The translations under genes and the position numbers were made by a program. DNA of 64,000 nucleotides from Bimuria novae-zelandiae CBS 107.79. Lineage: Eukaryota; Ascomycota; Dothideomycetes; Pleosporales; Didymosphaeriaceae. A model generated the notes under the pieces. It searched no databases. It saw nothing but the letters and a program-made list of their open reading frames with translations, and had not been told where the DNA came from. Shown one piece after another: positions 45,793 to 56,717 of this stretch (positions are counted from its first letter, which is position 1; every line of letters begins with the position of its first letter). The DNA lies in contig ML976706.1 of assembly GCA_010015655.1 (NCBI GenBank), forward strand, positions 9,529-73,528. Reading direction: 5' to 3'.

Positions 45793-46807
45793 AACGTGTA
45801 ATAAATGCCGTTTTTTTGGGATTCGGGTAATTAAAATGCCAAAGTTAGGGTTGTTACTGAACTTAGGTTTTAATAATCTGGGGAGGATTGCGAAAGCCAA
45901 TATATATTGCCCTGAGGAAGCAGTTCACTGCTTTGCCATCATTCTCGCTGCACAAATATCTGTGACCGTCATGAAAGCCCCTCGTAATATCACAGATACC
46001 GCTCGCGCACATATACGTGGTGGTCTCACTGCTTCAAGTAAGGGACAGGATCTCCAGCAAATCTGATGATTGAAGAACAGTATCCTCGATAGAACCCCCT
46101 TCACGTTACTCTTTCTCATGCGCTTATCCAGTAGTGAGTACATCCGATATTTCACAGATGAACACTGATCGCACGCCCAGCGCACCTCCTCAACTAAGCT
46201 ACCTTAGTTATGAGTTCAGGCACTAAAATTGGGAACGCTACGTGTTCGGAAAACACCTTATACAAGTTTGAACAGGTGTGTCGTTCGAAAAGAATAAAAT
46301 CTAGAACATCCTCGATTCACGATGCAAGTGATAGAGACACCTCAGCCCGAACATGAAGCGGTAAGCCCGACAAGCCGTATCGTAGCGATATGACATTAGT
46401 AAGACATACACTTCACCAGACCTGGTTCGGAGGAGGGGACCATCGCACTCCGGAAGTAGCAGCAGAGGGGATGTAAGGGACGAAGGAAGTAGGGGCACAA
46501 CCACATGCACGAGAACCACTCTTCCCCCGTCCATACGCCTGCAAAAACTTGAATATAGATCTTCAGAGTTCTCGACCTCCAAGTGGGCAACCTACCACAA
46601 AGCCGCAGATACCGCCCCGGCTAGATAAGCCTCGAATCTAACGCACAACCCATCGCCCCGTAATTCTCTGATCTAATGAGTCAATGACGTGCAGCCCAGA
46701 GACTCCCAAAGAACGCCCACCGGATCCAAGAGTCGATGCATCGCCACCAGGCAAGGCGAGATTGCGTGATGCTCCGGTTCCCCGACACAGTCTGTCGAAC
46801 ACCAAGG
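45793..46807. other. Intergenic region
   Basis: Holds the promoter of the J-domain gene. No other gene is supported; short frames on both strands lack motifs. Confidence 0.45.
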
Positions 46808-46809
46808 TA

Positions 46810-47016
46810 CAGTCACTAGCGATTGCGGCTTCACCCTTACAGGCAGCTCAGGCCGATGTGCCAGCAAGGGTCCAGCCCACTTTTTATTAATAGCTAACTA
46901 GTCAAACTGTCTGTTTAGCGTTCCACAGTTAGCGCTAACCCATTTACGGAAGGTGAGGCTAAGCAGCACATGTTGCAGCTGGTGTAATGGGGTGAAGCCG
47001 CAATCGCTAGCGACTG
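46810..47016. mobile_element. 207-bp mariner-type MITE
   Basis: Terminal inverted repeats of 27 bp, CAGTCACTAGCGATTGCGGC... at 46810 and its complement ending at 47016, differ at one base. TA dinucleotides flank both ends (46808-46809 and 47017-47018). There is no coding capacity, as expected for a non-autonomous Tc1/mariner derivative. Confidence 0.8.
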
Positions 47017-47018
47017 TA

Positions 47019-47654
47019 TCACGATCGTGTCTGTGTCATCGATGACAGGTGGCTAAGCCTCTGCTGTTCCAGCGAATGCCCACCCTGTCGGGCCGCCTTC
47101 GAGCCCTTCCCCTTGTCTCATCTTCGAAGCCACCATTTTGTTAGGCCTCAGCGGAGAATAAAAACCTTGGAAGGACCCGATCCATGAGCTGCGGTTTCGA
47201 CAATTTTGTTCGGTAACTTTGATATGAGCTAGGCGGGGCCACTTTTGCTACCGCCTCCTATGCGCCTCCCAGGATGCTGGACCAAGAAGCCGGTGAGTAA
47301 ATGCCTGGAATGCGCCCGCGATTGCGAAGTGGTTGATTACGGGAGGCCCTCACTGTATCATGCGCACCTCCGCCCTATGATTGCGTATAATGCTAGGGCG
47401 GTCTTCTAGCATTAGAAAGGTAAAGCTATCACGGTGTGATTGTATGCACATCGAAATATCTGAAGATGTAGTTGATGACCTCAATTTAAGGCAACGGCTC
47501 GCCATCATATCTCCGACGCCGTAAGTCCAACCCGCGCTAACGAACCTCTCGCCCCATCGACCGGCCGTTCGGAGTTGTCAAAACAACGGGGAACGTGGAA
47601 ACCACGCAACGCGACGCGCCAGCACCAAGGTTGACGTGTCCGCCGTGCAAAGCA
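47019..47654. other. Intergenic region
   Basis: No gene. A mariner-like right end (complement CAGTGAGGGCCTCCCG) occurs at 47342-47357 next to TA, but no partner end is seen. Confidence 0.4.
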
Positions 47655-47656
47655 TA

Positions 47657-49595
47657 CAAAGGGTAATCTCAATAAAGTCGGCCGTCACGTGCAGCAGGGA
47701 TTCCTGCAGGGGTAGCAACTTCAAAAGTCGCGCATCTTGATTCCATCTAAAGTATAAGCAAATACACCCAAATAAGATGTTCTAATTATGCTGTAAAGTT
47801 GTTCTGGCCACCTGCGTCCTCGCAGGGCTCTGCAACGCGCATAAAGTAGGTAGGATGAATGTGACGGTTTGATAACTCTTACCCTATTAGATGGTTACTC
47901 CTACCCTCGCGTGGTTGCCACTCACCTTTCTGAGAAGGCTACACCTATCTGGGACTAGCGATGTTTACGCTCGGGCAGATACATACTCTGCAGCTTATAG
48001 ATAGCACACATAACAGATAGAAAGAATTCCACAATCTTTTCTACTGCAACAATGAAGCTTTTCGGCCATATACTGCCTGAGTGTCTCATCACCTTGCCAG
48101 ACCTCCTTTATGTACTGTTCTGCAGCCTTTTTGGCCTCCTTAGAACTTGATAGGCATTCGTAACTTGCCAAAAAACCTTCTAGACGCCCAAAACAGCGCT
48201 CAATTAGGTGTAAGTCGGGTGAATTAGGAGGCTGAGGGCCAAACTTGATTCCTAAAGCTTTAATTTCTAGCTAGCAGTACTAGAGACCTAGTAAGTATAG
48301 GTAAATATTATTTTAAATTAAATAAATAGCTACGCCTAGGTTATTATCGCGTATAGCGTAGTAATAAGGGAATAGGTGTTTCTTAAGTATATTCTCTACG
48401 TACTAGATGCTGTTCATGCCCTTCCCTCCGTTATATATAAACTCCTCTATTTTAAAGAACTTTTTAATAGTAAGAGGTTTTTTAATACCTGCGCAAAGAG
48501 CTCCACTCTTCTTACTAGTAGCTTTATTAGTAGCTTAGCGTTAACTATTATTATAAGTAATATTATAGTTAATTTCTTATAATTACTACTTTTTATTAGT
48601 GCTAGCGACAGTCGCGCGAGAGCGTTTAACCTTAAAAGCCTTTTTTACTATATTATTTATATAAGAGACGCGTTATATAAGGTCCTTATAGCTCTTATTA
48701 TTATCCTAAGCCTAAATAACGTAAGGGCGTTAATAAGAGCAAGTAGTATTAGTTAAAGTAGTAGCATAGATTATAAAACTAAATTTAAATAGCGTTGCAG
48801 GTAGTGCGTAGACATTACTATCTTATCTAACTAGTCTTAAAATTCTCTACTTTCCGCCACGTATATTACTCCTACTAATAGACTTAAAGGTCTTATTATA
48901 GCAGATAAATATAATGCGTAGAAAGTATAAGTTATATTTAGCTTTAAGCTAGGCATAGTACTATAGTCGCTAGTCCTTGTCGTTGCTACTAAGCGCTAGT
49001 TTTTTAGGTTATACTTTATAAGTTATTACGTATAGGTGCTGCTCGTCGCGGTGCTCCCTAGCAATTTTATAAACTATATTCTTACTAAGTGTGATGCTAG
49101 CTTCTACGCAGAGGTCTCTGACAGCGTTATGCACCCAGTAGGTGCCATATACGATGATGTCATGCCGTAGTCTTGCGCTCAGCGTAGAGCCATCGCGTAC
49201 CTTTACAGGTCTGCCAGGAGGAGACTGCTTGACTGTAGGTGTTGCAGCTAGCAATTCCTGCAGTAAGTCGCCCTTTGCGGCGCCTTTGACGCGTCGAAAT
49301 GCCTTACCACAGGCGTGGTCAGTTATACCCAAATCAGTGGCGATTTCTGGGAAAGTGAGGTTGTATTTTATCCTGAGAACGACGATAGCAGCTAGCTAGG
49401 CTTCTAAAAGTAATTAAGAGCTTTTTTTAGCAGGATTTGAAGCTATATTAAGTGAGAAACGTGAGGTTGAAGTGTAGGTGTTGACGCTCTACAGAGCTCT
49501 TAGAGGCTCGGAGGCTCAGAGACTCTGTTCCGCTAGTGACGCGCTAGCTTCTTGGCAAGTCACATGACGGCCGACTTTATTGAGATTACCCTTTG
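47657..49595 (-). mobile_element. Tc1/mariner transposon, copy 1 (1.94 kb), partly RIP-mutated
   Basis: Inverted ends of about 34 bp start CAAAGGGTAATCTCAATAAA at 47657 and mirror to 49595. TA duplications are at 47655-47656 and 49596-49597. The transposase runs on the minus strand. The outer parts (47657-48290 and 49010-49430) have normal base composition, while the middle (48290-49010) is AT-rich with stops. The same pattern appears in copy 2 at 62931. Confidence 0.9.
48060..49420 (-). pseudogene. Tc1/mariner transposase, interrupted
   Basis: The N-terminal part (49400-49009) reads LTFPEIATDLGITDHACGKAFRRVKGA, a helix-turn-helix, then GRPVKVRDGSTLSARLRHDIIVYG. The C-terminal part (48240-48060) reads PQPPNSPDLHLIERCFGRLEGF, the last catalytic block of DDE_3 transposases. 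Between them the frame is filled with stops from RIP-type changes. It is inactive. Confidence 0.85.
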
Positions 49596-49597
49596 TA

Positions 49598-50123
49598 CCA
49601 ATGATCTCCCAAAACCAACTCGCCATCATGGCCTGAAGCTACTTTAGGAGTAGTTACAAAATCATCCGATCCGCGGCGCGCACGCCAGCCAAACGCTTCG
49701 ATTCCGCGCCTTCGGTCCGACTAAGCAAGAGGCCGCAGCCTCGTACAGTAGCGTCGTGGCATATGCAGATCATCGGCAGCGCGCCCCGAGCCAAACGGAA
49801 TGCAAGAGGTAAGATTGCGAGTTAGCACACTGGAGGCCTTGGGGCATGGCAACGAGGATCACACGTGTCAAAAGCGGGATGTGACGAAGGGGGCTGGAAG
49901 ATCGACGGATTGCAGGAGCAGGCTGATTGGGTTTTATGAGAATGGATATTGATGCAAGGTGTGCGAGTTACAACCTTGGAAAAGACTAGAATAGAGCTGG
50001 ATGTCAAAGCCTTGCGGAGGGCGCTAGCACTGGCTTTGCGCATAGCTGCGATCACGATCTATGGGAATACACCGGAGAACGTGAAAGGATATCGTAATGG
50101 CGCTGAAAAATGGCCAATGGGTT
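49598..50123. other. Intergenic region
   Basis: Lies between the transposon and the 3' end of the transcription factor. No gene is recognised. Confidence 0.45.
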
Positions 50124-52784
50124 TTAAGGAAGAACACGTTTTGCGTTGTCGTCTTTGATGATGAGAGCGTCCCATTGGGAGATTATCGCGTCCATGCGGG
50201 CGTTCTCCATTTCTGTTGCTGTCTTCCGTATGTTCGGAACATAATGACTGCTCACCATGCTAGCCGCAGTCTTGGTCCATTCCTCGCTCTGGAGGCGGTC
50301 TAAAACGCTCACTAATTCGACGGGAACCGGTATGTTCAGCGACAGACACGATTGGGCAAGGTGCCGAAACAGGAGTTGCGCGTAGAAGTTGTACGTCGCA
50401 ATGGTGCTCAAGGCGTGTAGACATGTCAAGAGCCCCTGGTAAATTTCGTTGCTCTCCGAAAGGAACACCGGGTGTTTTTCATGTGCGAGTTCCTCGAGTG
50501 AAGCGAATGATGCTACCATGAGAGGATGCATGACGATAGGGACAGTATCCGCCCAACCATGTCGATTGTCGTAGAGGAAGATGAGCCGGCGGAGCTCCGT
50601 CATGGCCGCCGAAGTTCGCAACAACGCTTGGTCGCGGTATGACTTTATTTGCTCGTTGGGGCTTTCGTAGTTCGTGAAAGGCTGAAATAAACGCAAGACA
50701 AACACGTGGTACTGCATCCTGTTGGAAGTAAGTGGGACATTCGATGCTATTGGGTAGGTCACCTACGCAGCGAGGAGGTTTTGTGGTGAAGCATGTTTCG
50801 CCGGGTATAGACTTGATCTACGACGGTCGAACCATAGTTTCAAGCGGAGATAGAGTATCTCAACTTCTTCTGGCTTCGGTGGAATGTCAGAGGTCGAATT
50901 TTCCGCATCGATGAGCGAGTTGAGAAGTTCCAGCAAGACGACGCTGCGAGCACACTCATCACGGAACAGGTCTACAATTTGTTAATGGCCCACCTGGACC
51001 ATTGACACAGGGGTATCACTTACCTTCAGTATCGCGAACGCCTTCGTATGGTATTGCGACAAGCGGTGGGGAATTAATCAACGGCGGCATATAAAAGAGG
51101 AAAGACATCGTCCTATAGTGTAAGATCCACGTTCAGGACGCTGGAGAAGGTGGTACTTACAGTTGAAAGTTGAATAGCGCCCATGCGGTTACCGCCCGTG
51201 CTCTCTCCCATTTGTGTTGCGGCACATGGTGCGGCCTCTGAAAAGAGGGCGAAGGCAAGCAAAAGAGACCCAGATTGTGAGCGAGTCGGCAAGCCTCTTG
51301 CAGGAATACGTAGCCAACTTTGTCTCGGCCGTGTTTTCCAAAGACCATGAAGAAAGCCATTGCAGCTTGGATCCGAGGGAGACTCTTCTCGCCCTGAGTC
51401 TCTTCAGCCTCCCAGAGTCGTCGAGCCTCGCGATAAAAGCGAGTTATTATGCTATCGCCGAACGGTTTGGAACGATTTTTTACAAGAGACGAATGAAACT
51501 GTGCATCGGGTCAGCAGTCTGATCTATCGTAGGAGTGCCGTGTAGTGAAATGCAGCGATAGAGCAAAAACCTGAGTACGATGTGTTACGCTAGCATGAAA
51601 ACATCCGGGGCGTTCATACTCAGAATTCTGTCTAGGACTGGGTGCAGGAGGAGGTATCGCATAGTCAGGCTTACACTCGCTGTAGCTAAGAGTGCGTTGA
51701 CCAGAAGCTCAGAGCAGAAGTCAGTATTGCCACTGGACAGATCATCTAAGAAAATGTCCCAGTCAAGATAATGGTAATAACTGTACTCCCATTTATGCCA
51801 CAAAGTCATGAACATAGCCAGGACCTGTGTATCTTTAGACACCGATGTCCAATTCGCTATTGCCCCAAGCCTGGGATCGGAAGAGTCATCGTTCTCCGGA
51901 TGCAACAAAGCCTCTATCGAAGTGAGCGGTGGGAGGGACACGGTAGAATCTGAACTAGGGTTGGTCAAACACATCCTCTAGATGCGTCTTGATGCAGCTT
52001 ACCGAGTGGAAACATCCGCGTCTGAAGTATGCCGTCGGCGCTGGCTGCTGGGTTCGTCATAACCCGGAGAAAACATGCTTGTGAAAGGGAGTCGGGCTGG
52101 CTCGGGGCTCAAGGAATCTAGGGCGACACGTATAGATGGCAAGGTAAAGGAGTTTGCAGATTCGGGTAGTTGCATCGAAGATGTGTTGTAGGCGGACTGT
52201 CCGCGGCGAAGAGACTCCGTCACGTTCCGTATATGATGTGCAGGCGAGGAGCCCGGAGACTCGGCTCTGATTTTGTGGAGAATTGCTAGGGCTTCATGTT
52301 CTGGACGCATGCGCAACGAGTCATAAAGTTGGCGCAAGCTTGAGAGCTCGTCTTGCATCTCTTCATTCTTCCTTTTCATGGCTTGCGATGGTTTCTCGTT
52401 CGGCCCCAGGTCGTAGACACAACGAGTATCTTTCTGAGAACAGCAGCTACAAATAGGACGGGTGCCATCACACTAAGAGTGTCAGTGTGACCAAACTCAA
52501 GGCACTCACGCTACATACTTTCGACTTGCGTTTACGACCTATGGTGAGTCAGAACGTCATCTGGCTGAGTTTAATAAAGTCTAAGGGAAGGACCTTGGCA
52601 GGTACACAAGCTGTCGAAAAGACTTCGGTCTAGTGCTTCCCAGCAGTATAAAAATGTACTCACATGCAACGCAGGCTCCAAGAGTGACTGTCCTTTTGGG
52701 TTTTTGTGTCAGAAAGGGTTTCCCGTGTGGTTGAGGCACCTGTTCTTCCATAGGGGCAGGTTGCAATGGGCGGAAATTTGCCAT
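50124..52784 (-). CDS. Zn2Cys6 fungal transcription factor
   Basis: Minus-strand exons: 52784-52664, 52538-52519, 52472-52003, 51954-51675, 51498-51161, 51112-51024, 50971-50767 and 50718-50124. They total 705 residues and stay in frame throughout. Introns are 125, 46, 48, 176, 48, 52 and 48 nt. The binuclear cluster is complete: Cys38, 41, 48, 55, 58 and 65 (CVACRKRKSKCDGTRPICSC...C), with a split by two introns. A coiled-coil linker follows (MKRKNEEMQDELSSLRQLYDSLRMRPE), then the middle homology region (SYYHYLDWDIFLDDL, FYREARRLWEAEE, KVGYVFLQEACRLAHNLGLF). The architecture recalls NirA/Nit-4-like regulators. Target genes are unknown, and no obvious cluster lies beside it. An alternative start at 52817 exists. 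Confidence 0.88.
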
Positions 52785-53121
52785 AATAAGATTAACGACG
52801 ATAGTGTAGGAGAGCAAAATGACGAACGTGACTGTGCATTTTCAGTGCGTAGATAAGTACGATCGGTGGCGTTGATGGGATTTTTGTCGGCTCTCTTACC
52901 CGAGGAATTATCAACCACACTTGTGGTATATGCTGATCATGTCAAAGATATATTCGAGGTTGTGCTGAGGGGGAGGTGGTCGTGTGCGCTGGTTTTTGGG
53001 CAATAGTAGCCGAGAACCGAACTTACTCGCATTCCGAGGGCAATTCGTCGTGAACTATCTGAGCTTGCTATGGTGCGAAAATAATCCATCGCGATGGACT
53101 AACCGTTGCCCCTAGAATCTG
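52785..53121. other. Intergenic region upstream of the transcription factor
   Basis: Presumed promoter. No repeat or gene is seen. Confidence 0.45.
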
Positions 53122-53129
53122 CCTGCGAC

Positions 53130-54740
53130 TAGGGATGTGCCGATACGTGATTTGGTGACTGATACGTGGATATACCGTATCTCGTATAATACAGGATAAC
53201 CTGTATATTAGTAACGTCCTTGGTAGTCCGCTAAAATTCTGAAAAAGCCTACTGTGGTATCAGGCAAAAGTGAGGTGAGTGGCCCGCGCACAGCAGGGAT
53301 GCCTGACTCGATACAAAACGGACGCCACTAAACAGAAATACCATTAGCTCTATGTAATTTATATGATAATGCTTGTACCTCTGTCGTGTGCTGTCCACCA
53401 CAACATCACCACAATGTCTCCCTTATTAACACTAACTCGTTAATACCTTACTCGCGACTAACGCCTCTAGATACGCACCTTACGTCTAGCTAGGCATACT
53501 TACTTATTTATTACTAACCTTCTTAAGGTTTTAAAAAAATAAGTTGCCTACGTAATTACTAGCGCACGTGTTACGCTAAAGAAGCGTACTAGTTATTTAC
53601 TCTCTCTTATAAATAAATAAGTAGACTAGCTTAAAGAATTTATTAAATCCTTTTAAAAGGGGAGGTAGATAAGTTTCCTACGCCTTATAGAGGGTCCCTT
53701 TACTTACTAGGGCGTTAGTAAATACGTAATTTAGAATACTTTATAAAGTAGGAGGTATACTTACCACGTTACTCTTACTAAGCCTCTTTTTACTAAGAAG
53801 AATTATTAGCTACGCCTTACGTAGGCAAAAGCTTACGCTAATTAGTCTCCTTAGTAGTGGTATATAATCCTCTAGAGCGACGAAACTTAGGTGACTAGTA
53901 ACTAGTATTATAAGAAGTAGGTTACTAGGCGCCCTAGAGAGGAATTAGATCCTTTCTATGTTATTAAGAAACTACGTAAGAAGCGTGGCTAGATGTTTTA
54001 GAGTTACTTCTTAGGTACAACGAAGAGGCTATTAGTGTTCTAAGAGAAGGAATAGAAGAGTATTAATAAGGAGAGCTATTATAAGAAAGTTATACCTCTT
54101 ATTTATAGATAGCTACGCCTTAATTTATATTTTTAATTTATATAAGATAGCGCTCCTAGGCACGTTACTACTTATATAATTAAAAAGCTTTAATTAAGAG
54201 GAATTTACTTTATCTTTTAGCTAGCGTTCTCGCTAGATCTTAACCTAATTAAGGCAGTGTGGAATAAGATAAAGGACTATATTAAGTAGTATTATTCTAA
54301 TTTACCTAAAGGTAAGTAGCGTATATATAGCTAGCTACGTGATATTATATAAGAAGCGTAGGACTTAATTAGAAGTAAAGTATTTAGGGAGCTTATTAAG
54401 AGCATGCTAGCTAGATGCTAGGCTGTAATTAATGCGAAAGGTGGTTATACTAGGTACTGAAATTTATACATAAAAGAGGACAAGCGTGCGAAATTTACAT
54501 GGCTCGGCATCTTGGCGACACCCCTGTTGTGCGCGGGCCACTCACCTCACTTTTGCCTGATACCACAGTAGTTTTACTAGTACAAACTAGACCTTTTTAG
54601 AATAGTAAGAGGGCTACTAAGAATAATATACTATATATAGTATATAGTGGGCTTGGCATACGGTAACTAAATCGCTATCCTGGATGTACCGTATCAGATA
54701 CGGGATATCCGGTAATCCGTAAGTTACATGCCCATCCCTA
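53130..54740. mobile_element. hAT-type MITE carrying a nested Tc1 element
   Basis: Ends read TAGGGATGTGCCG at 53130 and, inverted, TAGGGATGGGCATG ending at 54740, typical hAT tips. Perfect 8-bp target duplications CCTGCGAC lie at 53122-53129 and 54741-54748. Without the nested element (53252-54568 plus one TA) it is about 290 bp, with subterminal CCGTATC/GATACGG repeats and no coding capacity. Confidence 0.88.
53252..54568 (+). mobile_element. Nested Tc1/mariner transposon (1.3 kb), heavily RIP-mutated
   Basis: Inverted ends of about 50 bp begin CTGTGGTATCAGGCAAAAGT at 53252 and mirror to 54568, flanked by TA at 53250-53251 and 54569-54570. The plus strand still shows a Tc1 transposase outline: LQSDETQVTSNQYYKK, FLGTTKRPLVFQEKE, SINKESYYKKVIPLI and DSAPRHVTTYIIKKALI. 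Stops sit where Trp or Gln is expected. Confidence 0.88.
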
Positions 54741-54867
54741 CCTGCGACTACAGCATGCGGGTAAGAATGACTTTCCGTGCCAATAACCTCTCTGTTTGAG
54801 GTGAGGACAGTATCGGAGTAAGCTCCGAGGAAATCCATTGGTTCGCTAACGGAATATCATTGGTAGA

Positions 54868-55356
54868 TAGGGATGCCGCGTACCGTTACCGATTACGGTA
54901 TTACGGTATTACGGTAATGCGTTACGGTAATTACGGTACAGAAATCGATGGCTCGTAATGCCAAGGCGGGTAATTGCTGGGAAAATGACTTCGACGGGAG
55001 CAGCTAAACGTAGCTGGAGCGAGCATGGATTTCTCTATAATAAAGTAGTGTTTTGTTATTGCTGAGGATGCCCAGTTTTTCGACCTGTCAGAAGTGCCCG
55101 AACAAGTTGACGCCGACGAGCATGAAGATGATGGCTAATTGCTCGATTACCCGGCCGAACAAGTACATGAAGAGCGTCCCAAAGATCTAGAAGATACCCA
55201 GCATACATAGATTCAATTGCATCTGGTTCTATATGTGATAATTAGACCGAGAAAGGCACCGATTGGCTCAATTCACCATGCCAAGATTGTACCAAAATAC
55301 CAGTAATTACCGTAATACCGGGATGGCTCGAAAATTACGATAATCCAACATCCCTA
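54868..55356. mobile_element. hAT-type MITE, 489 bp
   Basis: Starts TAGGGATGCC at 54868 and ends in the complement CATCCCTA at 55356. Perfect 8-bp duplications TTGGTAGA are at 54860-54867 and 55357-55364. Subterminal regions at both ends are full of ATTACGGTA units. It has no coding capacity. It shares the TAGGGATG tip with the MITE 120 bp to the left. Confidence 0.88.
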
Positions 55357-55364
55357 TTGGTAGA

Positions 55365-56717
55365 TGATCTTCGACCGTTTGCGACCGTTGCGCTAGAGTG
55401 GGACGGTGCGTGCTGGGAACCTGAGCTCGGGCAGATAAGCCGCACGTGATTGTGGCGCTGGTTTCACTGATTCCAAGCCCGCCTAGGAGGATGGACCCTA
55501 TAAAGCGGTACAGGAGTAGTTTCCGCCGCGCTAATCTTAGCATTGAAGGGTCTGTTCGATAGGTCTAGCTTGAGATCGAGATCTCAGCCGCTCATTGGTG
55601 ACCCCTGCGGAGTATCTATCTGTTGATTCTCCATTCAATCACAGGGCGTAAGGGCGTGCAGCGACGTACCTATATCACTGACTCTTAAGCTCCGTTTGTT
55701 GAGTAATCGTACTTGGACACTTGCATGTGGTTTTGGTCTTGAGCTCGTCCAGAACATTGTTACAAGTACCACCACTTTCGCCACAGCCTTTTTACGGTAT
55801 TTGGCGTCTCAGGCATGTGTCTATGATGCTTACGGGATATCGTCATGTTCAATGAGAAAGCACAAGCTAAATCCAAGGTTCGATATCGACACGAAGATCC
55901 TGACGTTCTGATTTCGTCTGAAAACGGGAAGCATGAAAACTCCGCACGACCTGCGTACAAAACTTGGCCACTCGCTAAGCAATCAGGTAAACACTTCCTG
56001 GAAAAGTAAAAGCGGGTTTTACACTAGGCGCGACGATACGGGGTCCTTTGATCAATTTCAAGATACTCACGTCGTATCACGGTGTGGCATGGTGTGTAGG
56101 GTGCTGCCATGTTCGGTGAATTAGCCCCTACGAATCGAATACTGTAGCCAGACAGGTATATGGTGTTGAGATACCGTGTGCAGGGTACGGGTGGCGTACA
56201 GTATGAGGAGAGCGGTCACCCATCGTATCCCAACAACGGAACAGAACGCTGTGACTAAAAACATATTTTATTCGATGAGCCACTGGCCCGTAAACAACCA
56301 GGGCTCTCATGTGGCCCCCCCAAAAATGCGTACAGTTCCACAAGACACTGACTGTAGACTATGTCATAGACCAATTTCTAATGCACTCAACCTCAAGAAC
56401 ATTTCCCGAAGAATTTCACAACCAACGCCAGAGCTATGCATGAAAGACCATTGTCGGACGTTATATCGAAATATCGAATATCGATAAAAGCGCAAGGATG
56501 CCATGATTACTGAACGGCAATGCAGCCCCGCATGAACCGTACCAGGTTTCCCAGCGCGTGAAGACCAACAATGGGGAAGACGTCAAAGCGGGTGCTTGTC
56601 CACCATACCCTATCCTCAGTCTCCTCGGGATCTGCATGTAACTGGAAAGCATGTGGTAAGCAATTTGCCTAGAGCCACGGCATCAAGGTTATGCTCAGCG
56701 GCACAGCCTCGCGCCGC
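55365..56717. other. Intergenic region
   Basis: No gene is supported over 1.35 kb. Short frames on both strands lack motifs and codon structure. Base composition is close to average. Confidence 0.45.

Noticed and set aside
47290..47359. Isolated mariner-like right end (complement CAGTGAGGGCCTCCCG) next to TA
   Set aside because: No matching left end is visible within the region, so no element can be delimited.
55696..56487. Open frames of 71-103 codons on both strands
   Set aside because: No coding features; treated as intergenic.
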